A DNA stretch of 64,000 nt, from positions 1,922,001 to 1,986,000 of the forward strand of contig NZ_CP026309.1 in assembly GCF_002906575.1 (NCBI RefSeq). The letters are read 5' to 3'. The notes under the pieces were generated by a model. That model was not told the origin of the DNA and made no database searches. It was given only the letters and a program-made list of their open reading frames with translations. Of the stretch, positions 30,445-37,486 are shown piece by piece. The stretch is from Salinigranum rubrum (GTDB lineage Archaea; Halobacteriota; Halobacteria; Halobacteriales; Haloferacaceae). Each line of letters opens with the position of its first letter. Position 1 is the first letter of the stretch. The translations under genes and the position numbers were made by a program.

Positions 30445-31179
30445 TCAGAGCAGTTCCGTGAACTCCTTGTACCGGTCTATCTCGACGCCGTCCTCCGTGA
30501 CGACGGCGACGTTGATACCGTTACCCGAGGCGAGGTCGCGCTCGACGGCGCTCTTGATGGCACGGGCGGCGACGGTCTTCGCCTCCTCGATGGAGAGTCC
30601 CTCGTCGTACTCCTGTTCGAGCACACCCAACGCGTACTGGCTGCCCGACCCGGTGACGGTGTACTCCTCCTCGGTGGTGCCGCCGAGGGGGTCGATGCTG
30701 TAGATGTGGGGGCCCTCGTCGTCGACGCCTCCCAGAATCGGCTGGACGATGAGGAACGCGCCCGACCGGAGGAAGTTGGCCGTGAGCGTCGAGAGCGCCT
30801 GCATGCTCATGTTCTCGCCGCGACGGGACTCGTAGAGGCGCACTTCCGCCTTCAGCGAGCGGATGAGCGACTGGGCCGCCGAGACCGACCCGGCGATGGT
30901 GAGCGCACCGGTCGGGTGGATCTCCTCGACCTTCTGGACGTCCTTCGAGGCGACCATGTAGCCCGCGCTGGCGCGCATGTCCGTCGCGAGGACGACGCCT
31001 TCGTCGGTCTTGAGACCGACGGTCGTCGTCCCGGTCTTCATCTCCTTGGTGTCGCCTTCTCCCGCCGACTCTCGACGCTGGTCGGCGTTGGGGAACTCGC
31101 CGAGTTCCGGGCCGAACACCGGTCGAGAGCTGCTCGAGTCGAACCCGCCGGAGAAGTCGTCGTGGGTGGGGGTACGCAT
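30445..31179 (-). CDS. psmB: Proteasome beta subunit
   Basis: 244 aa. A 50-residue acidic propeptide precedes the processing site KTG-TTTVG, giving Thr51 as the N-terminal nucleophile. The catalytic Asp and Lys appear in VVLATDMRAS and the following VASKDVQ. SGSQYALGVLEQEYDEG marks the S1-pocket side. Assembled with alpha subunits into a 20S particle, it degrades unfolded proteins passed on by the PAN ATPase. The start ATG at 31177-31179 gives a propeptide of the length known for haloarchaeal PsmB. The alpha subunit is not in the window; a PAC2 assembly-chaperone-like gene is, at 56.8 kb. Confidence 0.96.
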   Translation of the reverse strand: MRTPTHDDFSGGFDSSSSRPVFGPELGEFPNADQRRESAGEGDTKEMKTGTTTVGLKTDEGVVLATDMRASAGYMVASKDVQKVEEIHPTGALTIAGSVSAAQSLIRSLKAEVRLYESRRGENMSMQALSTLTANFLRSGAFLIVQPILGGVDDEGPHIYSIDPLGGTTEEEYTVTGSGSQYALGVLEQEYDEGLSIEEAKTVAARAIKSAVERDLASGNGINVAVVTEDGVEIDRYKEFTELL

Positions 31180-31369
31180 TGACGGACCTTGTCGTCCAGC
31201 GCTGATAAATGCAGTCCTTCCCCCGCCGTTGCCGCCTCGGCGAGAACGGGCAGGAGAGGTGTCGTCCCGCCGGTCGAGTGCCGTCTTTCGGGCGCCTCCC
31301 AGTCGTCGAACGGTTCGCTCGCGTCGCTCGGCGGTCGGGGTTCGTGTCTCGAAAACGAGCGGTCTCTCC

Positions 31370-31555
31370 TCAGCGCACGTCGGTTGCGTCGGCGGCTTCT
31401 GTGTACGCCTCGTCGAGCGTCTGTACGAGGCGACCGATCGGGAGCGTCACCCCGGCCCGACGTGCGAGCAGGGCGATGGGCATCAGGAGGATGCCGACGA
31501 AGACGGCGAACTGGTACGCGACCAGCAGGCCAGCGCGATACGTGGTTTCAATCAT
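31370..31555 (-). CDS. Small membrane protein, 61 aa
   Basis: It starts MIETTYRAGLLVAYQFAVF and has one or two hydrophobic stretches (about 8-32), then a basic turn ALLARRAGVTLPIGRL and an acidic tail. A box reading TTATGTA on the minus strand (31584-31590) is about 30 bp upstream of the ATG at 31553-31555, so this start is preferred over an upstream in-frame one. It resembles other uncharacterised haloarchaeal single-helix proteins in size. No function is known. Confidence 0.65.
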   Translation of the reverse strand: MIETTYRAGLLVAYQFAVFVGILLMPIALLARRAGVTLPIGRLVQTLDEAYTEAADATDVR

Positions 31556-31881
31556 CTGCGTACTTCTCTGGCGGGGGGTTTGATACATAAGCTTTCTCCC
31601 TCGCCGGTCGAGGTGACCCCGCCGCTGTCATGCGATTCAACTGAACTTGCGGTAGAGACAACTCCGACTGAGTATCGAAAATGAATAAGGTACTGACGGG
31701 GTTACTCACGGCGAGTATTCCCATAAGTTATCGGCGTAATCGACAGGGGGTGCGCCTCTCTCACGGCCGCCCGGCGGCCAGTTGGACACGTGCGAGAGCG
31801 TGACCGCGGTCACGGCTGACATCCCCACGCACGGGGCGGTCGAACCGCAAGAGACGAAACCCTGAGCCTCGATTGACGGGT
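31556..31881. other. Gene-free stretch with palindromes
   Basis: These 326 bp separate the divergent 61-aa and UPF0212 genes. The middle (31640-31740) is relatively AT-rich. Two structures are clear: an inverted repeat ggccgcc-c-ggcggcc (31765-31779) and the 16-bp palindrome at 31799-31814. A 40-codon frame starting MNKVLTGLL at 31681 lacks further support. Confidence 0.5.
31799..31814. promoter_or_regulatory. 16-bp perfect palindrome upstream of UPF0212
   Basis: cgtgaccgcggtcacg is a perfect palindrome ending 67 bp before the UPF0212 start. The position suits a dimeric regulator site, but no regulator can be assigned. Confidence 0.5.
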
Positions 31882-32238
31882 ATGAGTAACTACCTCGTCG
31901 CGCTCGAAGCCGCGTGGCTCGTGCGGGACGTCGACGACGTCGACGACGCCATCGGCGTCGCCGTCAGTGAAGCCGGGAAACGACTGAACGATCAAAACAA
32001 GGAGTTCGTCGACGTGAACGTCGGCATCACCGGCTGTCCCTTCTGCGGGGAGGGGTTCGACTCGGCGTTCATCGCCGCCAACACGGCGCTGGTGGGGCTG
32101 GACCTCGAAATCGAGGTGTTCAACGCCGACAGCGAACAGCACGCCGCGCGCATCGCGAAGAGCGAGGTCGGCGGCGCCCTCCGGGACGTCCCGCTCTCGG
32201 TCATCGAGATCGTCGAGACCGAACCCGAGGACGAGTGA
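31882..32238 (+). CDS. UPF0212 (DUF555) family protein
   Basis: 118 aa. The sequence is highly conserved across haloarchaea and other Euryarchaeota: MSNYLVALEAAWLVRDVDDV, AIGVAVSEAGKRLN, then a zinc-knuckle-like TGCPFCGEGFDSAFIAANTA and RIAKSEVGGALRDVPL. The function is unknown; the CxxC pair suggests a metal or a redox role. The ATG at 31882 begins the conserved block; an upstream TTG adds only three residues. The downstream HTH-CBS gene begins 41 bp later, and the short gap contains a T5 tract, so they may be transcribed separately. Confidence 0.88.
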   Translation: MSNYLVALEAAWLVRDVDDVDDAIGVAVSEAGKRLNDQNKEFVDVNVGITGCPFCGEGFDSAFIAANTALVGLDLEIEVFNADSEQHAARIAKSEVGGALRDVPLSVIEIVETEPEDE

Positions 32239-32257
32239 GCCCCACAACCTTTTTGTC

Positions 32258-32272
32258 ATAACCTCTGGTTAT
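32258..32272. promoter_or_regulatory. Inverted repeat before the HTH-CBS gene
   Basis: ataacc and ggttat pair around tct, ending eight bases before the ATG at 32280. A T-rich box (cttttt) lies just upstream at about -28. The repeat would sit across the transcription start, a good place for autorepression by the XRE-type helix-turn-helix protein encoded next. Confidence 0.5.
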
Positions 32273-32279
32273 ACGGGCT

Positions 32280-32822
32280 ATGGAACTCCCGACCCCGCAG
32301 GAACTGAAAGACCGCCGGGAGTCGCTCGAACTCACCCAGAGCGCGCTGGCGGAGATGGCCGACGTCTCCCAGCCGCTCATCGCCCGGATCGAGGGCGACG
32401 ACGTCGACCCGCGGCTCTCGACGCTGCGACGCATCGTCAACGCGCTCAACGAGGCCGAGGGCGAGGTCGTCCGAGCCGCGGACGTGATGAACGAGAACGT
32501 CGTCTCCGTCTCGCCCGACGACTCGGTGCGCGAGGCACGCGACCGGATGCTCGAGGAGGGGTTCTCACAACTGCCGGTCATCCTCGACGGTCGCCCGCGT
32601 GGGTTCATCTCGAACAGCGACATCCGACACGTCCACGAGGACAACGTGACGGACCTCCCCGTGGCCGAGGTGATGCGCGAGTCGTTCACCACCGTCGAAC
32701 CGGACGCGACGCTCGACGAGGTCGACAGCTACCTCGACCGCCACGACGCCGTCCTCGTCATGCAGGACGGGACGACCGTGGGAATCATCACCGATGCCGA
32801 CATCGCGGCGCAGATGCCCTGA
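32280..32822 (+). CDS. XRE-type helix-turn-helix protein with paired CBS domains
   Basis: 180 aa. Residues 8-60 form a Cro/XRE helix-turn-helix (LKDRRESLELTQSALAEMAD, VSQPLIARIEGDDVDPRLST). Two CBS motifs follow, at about 67-122 (MNENVVSVSPDDSVREARDR, GFSQLPVILDGRPRGFISNS) and 125-180 (MRESFTTVEPDATLDEVDSY, GTTVGIITDADIA). CBS pairs bind adenosine nucleotides or S-adenosylmethionine, so this is probably a regulator that reads cell energy or methyl-donor state. It is a well-known archaeal architecture whose targets are unclear. The inverted repeat at its own start suggests autoregulation. Confidence 0.87.
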   Translation: MELPTPQELKDRRESLELTQSALAEMADVSQPLIARIEGDDVDPRLSTLRRIVNALNEAEGEVVRAADVMNENVVSVSPDDSVREARDRMLEEGFSQLPVILDGRPRGFISNSDIRHVHEDNVTDLPVAEVMRESFTTVEPDATLDEVDSYLDRHDAVLVMQDGTTVGIITDADIAAQMP

Positions 32823-32873
32823 GTCCGCTCTTCTCTGGTGCTCGTCGCGGATGGGGCGCGTCTCGCCGGGTTC

Positions 32874-33247
32874 TTAGCGGTCGACGCGGCGTTCGATGCG
32901 GTCGACCATCGTGTCGGCGTACGCGCGGATAGCGTCCCCGTAACACAGCGGCTGGAGGAACTCGCGCTGCTCGGTCCACTCCTCGCCCTCGACGACGACG
33001 AGTCCCCGCCCGAACGCCTCGGTGAAATCGTCGGTCTTCTCGAACGCCTCCCGGTCGTCGACGAGCACCCGTTCGACGTACGCGGGGTGTGCGAGCACGT
33101 ACGGACCGTCGGCTCCGAGGATATCAGGTCGACGACGTCGCCGTGTTCGGCGACGGACCGGTCGAGAAAGCCGAACGGGTCGCGGGCGAACGCGACCGTG
33201 TTCCCGAGGAGCGGGAGGCCCGCCGGCGACGGTGGCCGCTCGGTCAT
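32874..33247 (-). pseudogene. Cytochrome P450 N-terminal remnant
   Basis: The N-terminal part reads MTERPPSPAGLPLLGNTVAF and FARDPFGFLDRSVAEHGDVV, typical of P450s. Near 33119-33130 the frame changes, and the second frame continues ILGADGPYVLAHPAYVERVL, FGRGLVVVEGEEWTEQREFL and QPLCYGDAIRAYADTMVD. It then stops at 32874. Only about 124 of the usual 440 residues are present: no I helix, no EXXR and no heme-binding Cys exist. The shift here is not in a homopolymer, and the 3' three quarters are absent, with the convergent HTH-CBS gene ending 51 bp away. This is therefore a true deletion remnant rather than only a base-call error. Confidence 0.8.
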
Positions 33248-33380
33248 GGCTTGGTACCTGGCGGTTCGGTCGCCGTGAAGAACCTGTCCGTTCCCCCTCT
33301 CTGGCCGTTCGTGCGGTTCTCACCGTGTGCCGGTCGTCGTGGGGGCAGCGACAGCAGGCGGCGACCGACACCAGCCCTTC

Positions 33381-34436
33381 TCAGAGGTCGAGTCCGCGGA
33401 CGGAGACGTTCGCCTCGTCCTCGCTCGCTTCGACGCGGCCGACCACGCGGCCCTCGGTCTCGGCAGCCAGTTTCTCGGCCGCTTCGGGCGGGAGGGTACA
33501 GACGAAGCCCGTTCCCATGTTGAACGTTCGGTGCATCTCCTCGTCTGAGACGTTTCCTTCCTCCTGGACGAACTCGAAGACGGAGTGGGGCTCGAACGGG
33601 TCGTCGACGACGTAGTCGAACTCGCCCATGCGTTTCAGGTTGGCCCAGCCGCCGCCGGTGACGTGTGCGGCGGCGTGGACGCCGTGTTCTCTCATGGGGT
33701 CGAGCAGGTGCGTGTAGATGCGGGTCGGTTCCAGGAGCGCCGCTCCGACGCTGTCGTAGTCGGGTTCGTCGTCCCCTCCTTCGATGGGATAGGGATCGGT
33801 GTACTCGTGGCGGCGGGTGGCCGCCGTCCGCGCCAGCGTGAGCCCGTTCGAGTGGATACCCGAGGAGCGAAAGCCCACGACGGCGTCCCCCTCTCTGGAT
33901 TCGCCGTCGAACAGCGCCTCTTTCGCGGCGAGGCCCGCACAGGTGCCCGCGAGGTCGAGTCCTCTCACTACCTCGGGCATCACCGCCGTCTCGCCGCCGA
34001 CGAGCGCGATGTCAGCCTCGTCGGCCCCGGCCTTGAGGCCCTCGCCGACCTGCGCCGAGAACGTCTCGTTCGGCTCGTCGACGGCGAGGTAGTCGACGAA
34101 CGCGACGGGGCGAACCCCGGCGGCGACCATGTCGTTGACGTTCATCGCGATGCAGTCGATACCCACCGTCGAGTAGTCGCCCAGCGCCTCGGCGACGAGG
34201 AGCTTCGTCCCCACGCCGTCCGTCGCGAGCGCGAGGTAGCGGTCGCCGATGTCGAGCAGGCCGGCGTAGTCACCCGACCCGGCGTCGCCCGCGGCCGTGA
34301 CGAGCGCCGCCGTCGCCGCCTCGCTCGCCTCGATGTCGACGCCGGTCTCGGCGTAGGTCAACCCCTCTCCCGAGTCGTCTGTCTCGTCCGCCTCGTCCGC
34401 GCCACCGTCCGTCCGCAGCGTCGGGCCGTCGGTCAT
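33381..34436 (-). CDS. purM: Phosphoribosylformylglycinamidine cyclo-ligase
   Basis: 351 aa. PurM signatures are GLTYAETGVDIEASEAA, GVGTKLLVAEALGDYSTVGI, CIAMNVNDMVAAGVRPVAFV, GGETAVMPEV and the later HVTGGGWANLKRMGEFDYVV and FNMGTGFVC. It closes the imidazole ring of AIR in purine synthesis with ATP. A 26-residue acidic N-terminal extension (MTDGPTLRTDGGADEADETD) is a halophilic addition. The ATG at 34434-34436 is the first start with conserved sequence after it. The gene stands alone and is divergent from the small membrane protein at 34.7 kb. Confidence 0.94.
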   Translation of the reverse strand: MTDGPTLRTDGGADEADETDDSGEGLTYAETGVDIEASEAATAALVTAAGDAGSGDYAGLLDIGDRYLALATDGVGTKLLVAEALGDYSTVGIDCIAMNVNDMVAAGVRPVAFVDYLAVDEPNETFSAQVGEGLKAGADEADIALVGGETAVMPEVVRGLDLAGTCAGLAAKEALFDGESREGDAVVGFRSSGIHSNGLTLARTAATRRHEYTDPYPIEGGDDEPDYDSVGAALLEPTRIYTHLLDPMREHGVHAAAHVTGGGWANLKRMGEFDYVVDDPFEPHSVFEFVQEEGNVSDEEMHRTFNMGTGFVCTLPPEAAEKLAAETEGRVVGRVEASEDEANVSVRGLDL

Positions 34437-34659
34437 GCCCGAACGCACCCACGGGTCGGGCAAGAAGCCCCCGGTTGTCGTCGCCGCGGCGGGCCGGACG
34501 CTTTGATACGACTTGAGCCGAGATAACGATTCAGCGGGCTCGATAAACTGTTTCGGGGACAGAGAAACCGTCGTGAAACGTTCGAAGGCACGAATAAACC
34601 GTCGTTTCCGGCGGTGAACGGTCCGGAATTCGAGCGAAACGGAGGCAACGCTCTCCCCC

Positions 34660-34665
34660 TTATAT
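34660..34665 (+). promoter_or_regulatory. TATA box of the 82-aa membrane protein
   Basis: TTATAT lies 30-35 bp before the ATG at 34695 and directs a leaderless message. Upstream, the word aaaccgtcgt occurs twice (34566-34575 and near 34596-34605), a possible pair of activator sites. Confidence 0.55.
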
Positions 34666-34694
34666 CGTGGTCCCGCTCCTACGGTGAACTGCCC

Positions 34695-34943
34695 ATGTCC
34701 GGTGCCCACTCTCGAACGCAGTCCCCACGGTTCGGCTCCCTCCCGACCAGCGCGCTCGCGAACCTCTCCACGCTCGCCTCGAAGACGACTCGGGGCCTCG
34801 CGTTCTGGCTCGCCGTCGTCTTCCCGCTCGCGTACCTCCCCCTGCTGCCCGGTGGCATCGGAAGCGGCGAACTCCTCTCGTTCCTCGCGCTCCTCGCGGG
34901 GAACGTCCTCGCGCTGACCCTCGGACACGACCACGCCCGCTGA
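34695..34943 (+). CDS. Small membrane protein, 82 aa
   Basis: It starts MSGAHSRTQSPRFGSLPTSA, with a polar, Ser/Thr-rich cytosolic half of about 35 residues. Two hydrophobic segments follow (GLAFWLAVVFPLAYLPLL and LLSFLALLAGNVLALTLG), then a His-containing end GHDHAR. The good TATA box and codon use make it a real gene. I do not recognise a family. It lies between purM and cdd, both on the opposite strand. Confidence 0.7.
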   Translation: MSGAHSRTQSPRFGSLPTSALANLSTLASKTTRGLAFWLAVVFPLAYLPLLPGGIGSGELLSFLALLAGNVLALTLGHDHAR

Positions 34944-35114
34944 CGCCTCGGCCCTCCGGTCCTCCACCCTGCCGTCCCCCCGGCCCTCCACCCTGCCCCT
35001 GCCCCGTCCCCTCCGCGCGACTCCGCCTCCATCCGCTCCCGACGGTCCTCCCACCGATTTCGCACCGCACGTGGTCCCCGACGCACTCACTCTCCCGACG
35101 ACTTCCCGAGGTCC
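34944..35114. other. Polypyrimidine spacer
   Basis: The 171 bp between the 82-aa gene and cdd are extremely C/T-rich on the plus strand, with imperfect copies of ggccctcc and tccaccctgcc. No gene is visible. As this is where two converging transcripts end, it may help termination. Confidence 0.45.
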
Positions 35115-35558
35115 TCACTCGCCGTCGTCTGCTCCCGCTCGGTCCGCCGCGTCGAGCGTGTCGAGCGAGATGGTGTTCGGGAGGAGTTCACCCAGCGTGT
35201 ACTCGCTCACCCGGTCGCCCTCGTCACAGATCACGACCAGGTCGTCGTCGCAGAACTCCGCGAGCGTCTGCCGACACATCCCGCACGGGGTGACGCCGTC
35301 GCGGACCCCCGAGGAGACGGCGACGCGCTCGAAGTCGGCGTGGCCGTTCTTGACCGCCGCCGCGATGGCGACCTCCTCGGCGTGCAGGCTGTTCGAGTAG
35401 TTGGCGTTCTCGATGTTACAGCCGGTGTAGACCGTCCCGTCGCTCGTGAGCAGCGCCGCCCCGACCCGGTACTCCGAGTACGGGACGTACGCGTCCGCGA
35501 GCGCCTCCCTGGCGGCGTCGACGAGGTCTGCGTCGGTCGGTCGCGTCGTGTCCGTCAT
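35115..35558 (-). CDS. cdd: Cytidine deaminase
   Basis: 147 aa. Homotetrameric CDA signatures are AYVPYSEYRVGAALLTSDGT, NIENANYSNSLHAEEVAIAA (zinc ligand and catalytic Glu in HAEE replacing CAE) and VTPCGMCRQTLAEF with the two zinc cysteines. The enzyme converts cytidine or deoxycytidine to uridine forms. With the uridine phosphorylase at 5.3 kb it supports pyrimidine salvage. The first zinc ligand is His instead of the Cys of tetrameric enzymes, which is worth noting. The C-terminus has a 20-residue acidic extension. Start ATG at 35556-35558. Confidence 0.9.
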   Translation of the reverse strand: MTDTTRPTDADLVDAAREALADAYVPYSEYRVGAALLTSDGTVYTGCNIENANYSNSLHAEEVAIAAAVKNGHADFERVAVSSGVRDGVTPCGMCRQTLAEFCDDDLVVICDEGDRVSEYTLGELLPNTISLDTLDAADRAGADDGE

Positions 35559-35842
35559 GTGTGGGGGTTCGACGCTGCCGGTGAAATACCCCCGGATAGC
35601 GTCGACGGAGCGTGGTTCGTTTGACCCGTCGGCCACCGCGAACGAAACGGGCAGCGATAGTCGGATCGTGGGGGCCCTCTCGGTATTGCGTATCAGTGAT
35701 GCGTGGCACAGTGGGGCCTTTCTGGGAGAGCGTGACGCTGAAAAGCGACGGAACGGCGACTGCGCGGTGCACGGACGCGGTGACCGCAACCACACCCTCT
35801 CCGGCCGATTCCTTCGGTCACTCCGCTCACTCAGCCATCCCC

Positions 35843-35863
35843 CGAAGCGGCTCTGCCGCTTCG
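35843..35863. repeat. 9-bp stem hairpin
   Basis: cgaagcggc and gccgcttcg pair perfectly around tct. There is no T tract on either side, so it is not a clear terminator; such hairpins are frequent in haloarchaeal spacers. Confidence 0.5.
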
Positions 35864-36050
35864 AGCCGTTCACTCGGTTTCCTCACGTGACGTCACACGC
35901 TACCGATTTCTCTCTCTCATAGCTGTTGGCGCGCGATGAACGAGCGACCAGCGGGAGCGAGTGAACGCGCGAGGGTCCGCTCGCGGTTCCGTCCGCGAGC
36001 GACCGGTTGGGGAGGCACGAGGCTGCGGATCACCGCGCCCGTGTATCATG

Positions 36051-36115
36051 CACCATCCGGTTCTGTCCACCATCCGGTTCTGTCCACCATCCGGTTCTGT
36101 CCACCATCCGGTTCT
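36051..36115 (+). repeat. 17-bp tandem repeat, nearly four copies
   Basis: The unit caccatccggttctgtc occurs three times exactly (36051-36067, 36068-36084, 36085-36101), then a fourth copy matches for 14 bases before diverging. There are no spacers between units, so this is a direct tandem array and not a CRISPR. It ends about 140 bp before the next gene. Confidence 0.95.
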
Positions 36116-36253
36116 CGCGGACACGGACGACCACGACTCCACCCGTCCGCCTTGCGATGTGCGTTCCCCGTACTCCTCACACGCCACCACTTCGGGCCTC
36201 GGCCGTTCGACACAGGAAGAAAGGGTCTATACGGTCGACTCCCAAGTTCCGCT

Positions 36254-36544
36254 GTGACTCCCGTGGCAGACGACAGCACCGACGGACGTCGGGTCTTCCT
36301 CGTGGTCGCCGTGACCGTGGTACTCATCGCGGGCGGCATCGGCTTCTTCGTCGGCGCGAACGGAGCCAGCGTCGCGCCGACGATCACTCTGTTCGGCGGA
36401 CTCGTCCTGCCGACCACGCCGGTGACGATGGCCGTCTACGGGATGCTCCTGGCCGTCGTCTCGCTCGGCGTCCTCTTCGGTCTCGTCACGCTCGCGTCGC
36501 GGTTCGAGGACGTCGACGTCGACGCGGCCGAGGACCGGGAGTAG
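36254..36544 (+). CDS. Small membrane protein, 96 aa
   Basis: The likely start is GTG at 36254 (VTPVADDSTDGRRVFLVVAV), with a tctatac box about 30 bp upstream; a second GTG lies three codons inside. Three hydrophobic segments are visible (FLVVAVTVVLIAGGIGFFVG, APTITLFGGLVLPTTPVTMA, GMLLAVVSLGVLFGLVTLA), then an acidic tail EDVDVDAAEDRE. It resembles small proteins found near cytochrome oxidase genes in haloarchaea, but this memory is not firm. A second small membrane gene follows 56 bp later. Confidence 0.65.
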   Translation: MTPVADDSTDGRRVFLVVAVTVVLIAGGIGFFVGANGASVAPTITLFGGLVLPTTPVTMAVYGMLLAVVSLGVLFGLVTLASRFEDVDVDAAEDRE

Positions 36545-36600
36545 CCCCGCAGAAGCGGGCGGAACGGACCCCTTTTGTCCCTCCGATTCCGAGTACGAGT

Positions 36601-36816
36601 ATGTCCAGCACGCTCGTCGAGGGGACGGGGAAGAACCGCAAGCGCGCCGCCCTGGCCGTGTTGCCGTTTCTCGGTATCGGGCTCGCGGACGTGGTGCTCC
36701 TCCTCTTCTGGGGTATCGAGCCGCTGTGGGGACTTGCTATCCTGCCACCGATCCTCTTCTGCTCGGTACTGGCGTGGATCGTCTTCAGCACGGACTTCCT
36801 CGAGGACCGGACCTGA
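36601..36816 (+). CDS. Small membrane protein, 71 aa
   Basis: It starts MSSTLVEGTGKNRKRAALAV and has two membrane helices (LAVLPFLGIGLADVVLLLFW and LWGLAILPPILFCSVLAWIV) separated by a tight GIEP turn, and ends FSTDFLEDRT. The two helices fill the protein, so it is probably a subunit or modulator of a larger membrane complex. It may be co-transcribed with the 96-aa gene upstream. I do not recognise the family. Confidence 0.65.
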   Translation: MSSTLVEGTGKNRKRAALAVLPFLGIGLADVVLLLFWGIEPLWGLAILPPILFCSVLAWIVFSTDFLEDRT

Positions 36817-36856
36817 GTTTTCCCGACGTTCCCCGACTCGCTGACTCGACGTCCGC

Positions 36857-37438
36857 TTACCGGCCGGTGTCGTACTTGTAGGTCGCGCTGTCGGGGTCGA
36901 TGCCGAAGTCTTCCGGTTGTTCCTCGGGCGCGCTCTCTTCCGCCGCCGGGGCGGCGAGTTTGAACGCCTCGCGGAGGCGCTCGGGCATCTCGAACGCGTC
37001 GACCGCGAGCCGCATGGGAACGATGTCGCCGGCCATCGACTCACGCTTCGCCTCGAGTCGCTCCCGCAGCGGGTCGGGAAGGTCACCCTTTGGGACCGGT
37101 TCGAAGCCGAACTGTGCGAGGTAGGTCGGTTCGAGCGCGAACGAGTAGACCACGTCGAAGCCGGCGTCGCCGCTCTTCTCGACGAGACGCTCGACGACGT
37201 GCGCGCCGACGCCCTGTCCGCGCCACGCGTCGAGGACGCCCATGCCGGTGAGTTCGCAGTAGTCGTCCTCGTCGGTCTTGTGGACGCGAATCCGGCCGAA
37301 GCCGGCCTTCTCGTTCGACTCCTCGTCGAGCGCGACGACGTAGTCGCGAGAGCGGAACGCCGCGTCGTCCAGGCCCATCGCCTCGATGTGGTCGAGCAAC
37401 CAGACCTCTTCCCTGTTTTTGGCATCCCGGACGTACAT
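36857..37438 (-). CDS. GNAT family N-acetyltransferase
   Basis: 193 aa. The acetyl-CoA site is in ELTGMGVLDAWRGQGVGAHV (motif A, R/Q-x-x-G-x-G/A) with FGFEPVPKGDLP as motif B. The N-terminus (MYVRDAKNREEVWLLDHIEA) suggests the ArgA/RimI-like subgroup that acetylates amino-acid or protein amines; the substrate cannot be read. The C-terminal 50 residues are an acidic extension ending ATYKYDTGR. TTTTACG on the minus strand near 37460-37470 is in the right place for its TATA box. It is convergent with the 71-aa gene and has the transporter AtoE upstream on the same strand. Confidence 0.8.
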   Translation of the reverse strand: MYVRDAKNREEVWLLDHIEAMGLDDAAFRSRDYVVALDEESNEKAGFGRIRVHKTDEDDYCELTGMGVLDAWRGQGVGAHVVERLVEKSGDAGFDVVYSFALEPTYLAQFGFEPVPKGDLPDPLRERLEAKRESMAGDIVPMRLAVDAFEMPERLREAFKLAAPAAEESAPEEQPEDFGIDPDSATYKYDTGR

Positions 37439-37486
37439 GCTCGGGAGTTAACGACGGTGTCGTAAAAGGGTTTGTCGGCGCCGGAG

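Larger units (their letters stand above)
35559..36253. other. 695-bp gene-free, repeat-bearing stretch
   Basis: The long open frames here are arginine- or proline-rich shadows with no recognisable features. The stretch holds a hairpin cgaagcggc-tct-gccgcttcg (35843-35863), the word cacgtgacgtcac (35886-35898), and the 17-bp tandem repeat at 36051-36115. Words such as gagcgaccagcgggagcgag and ggtcactccgctcact are of a kind common in haloarchaeal intergenic debris. It may be the scar of lost genes. Confidence 0.5.

Noticed and set aside
31681-31803. 40-codon frame starting MNKVLTGLL
   Set aside because: It has a hydrophobic start but ends in an Arg-rich run through the palindromes; no promoter spacing or codon support.
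36051-36115. CRISPR array
   Set aside because: The 17-bp units are contiguous with no unique spacers, and no cas gene is in the window.
35936-36253. Coding extension upstream of the 96-aa membrane protein
   Set aside because: The in-frame upstream part reads through the 17-bp tandem array and is Arg/Pro-rich low complexity; the TATA spacing favours the GTG at 36254.
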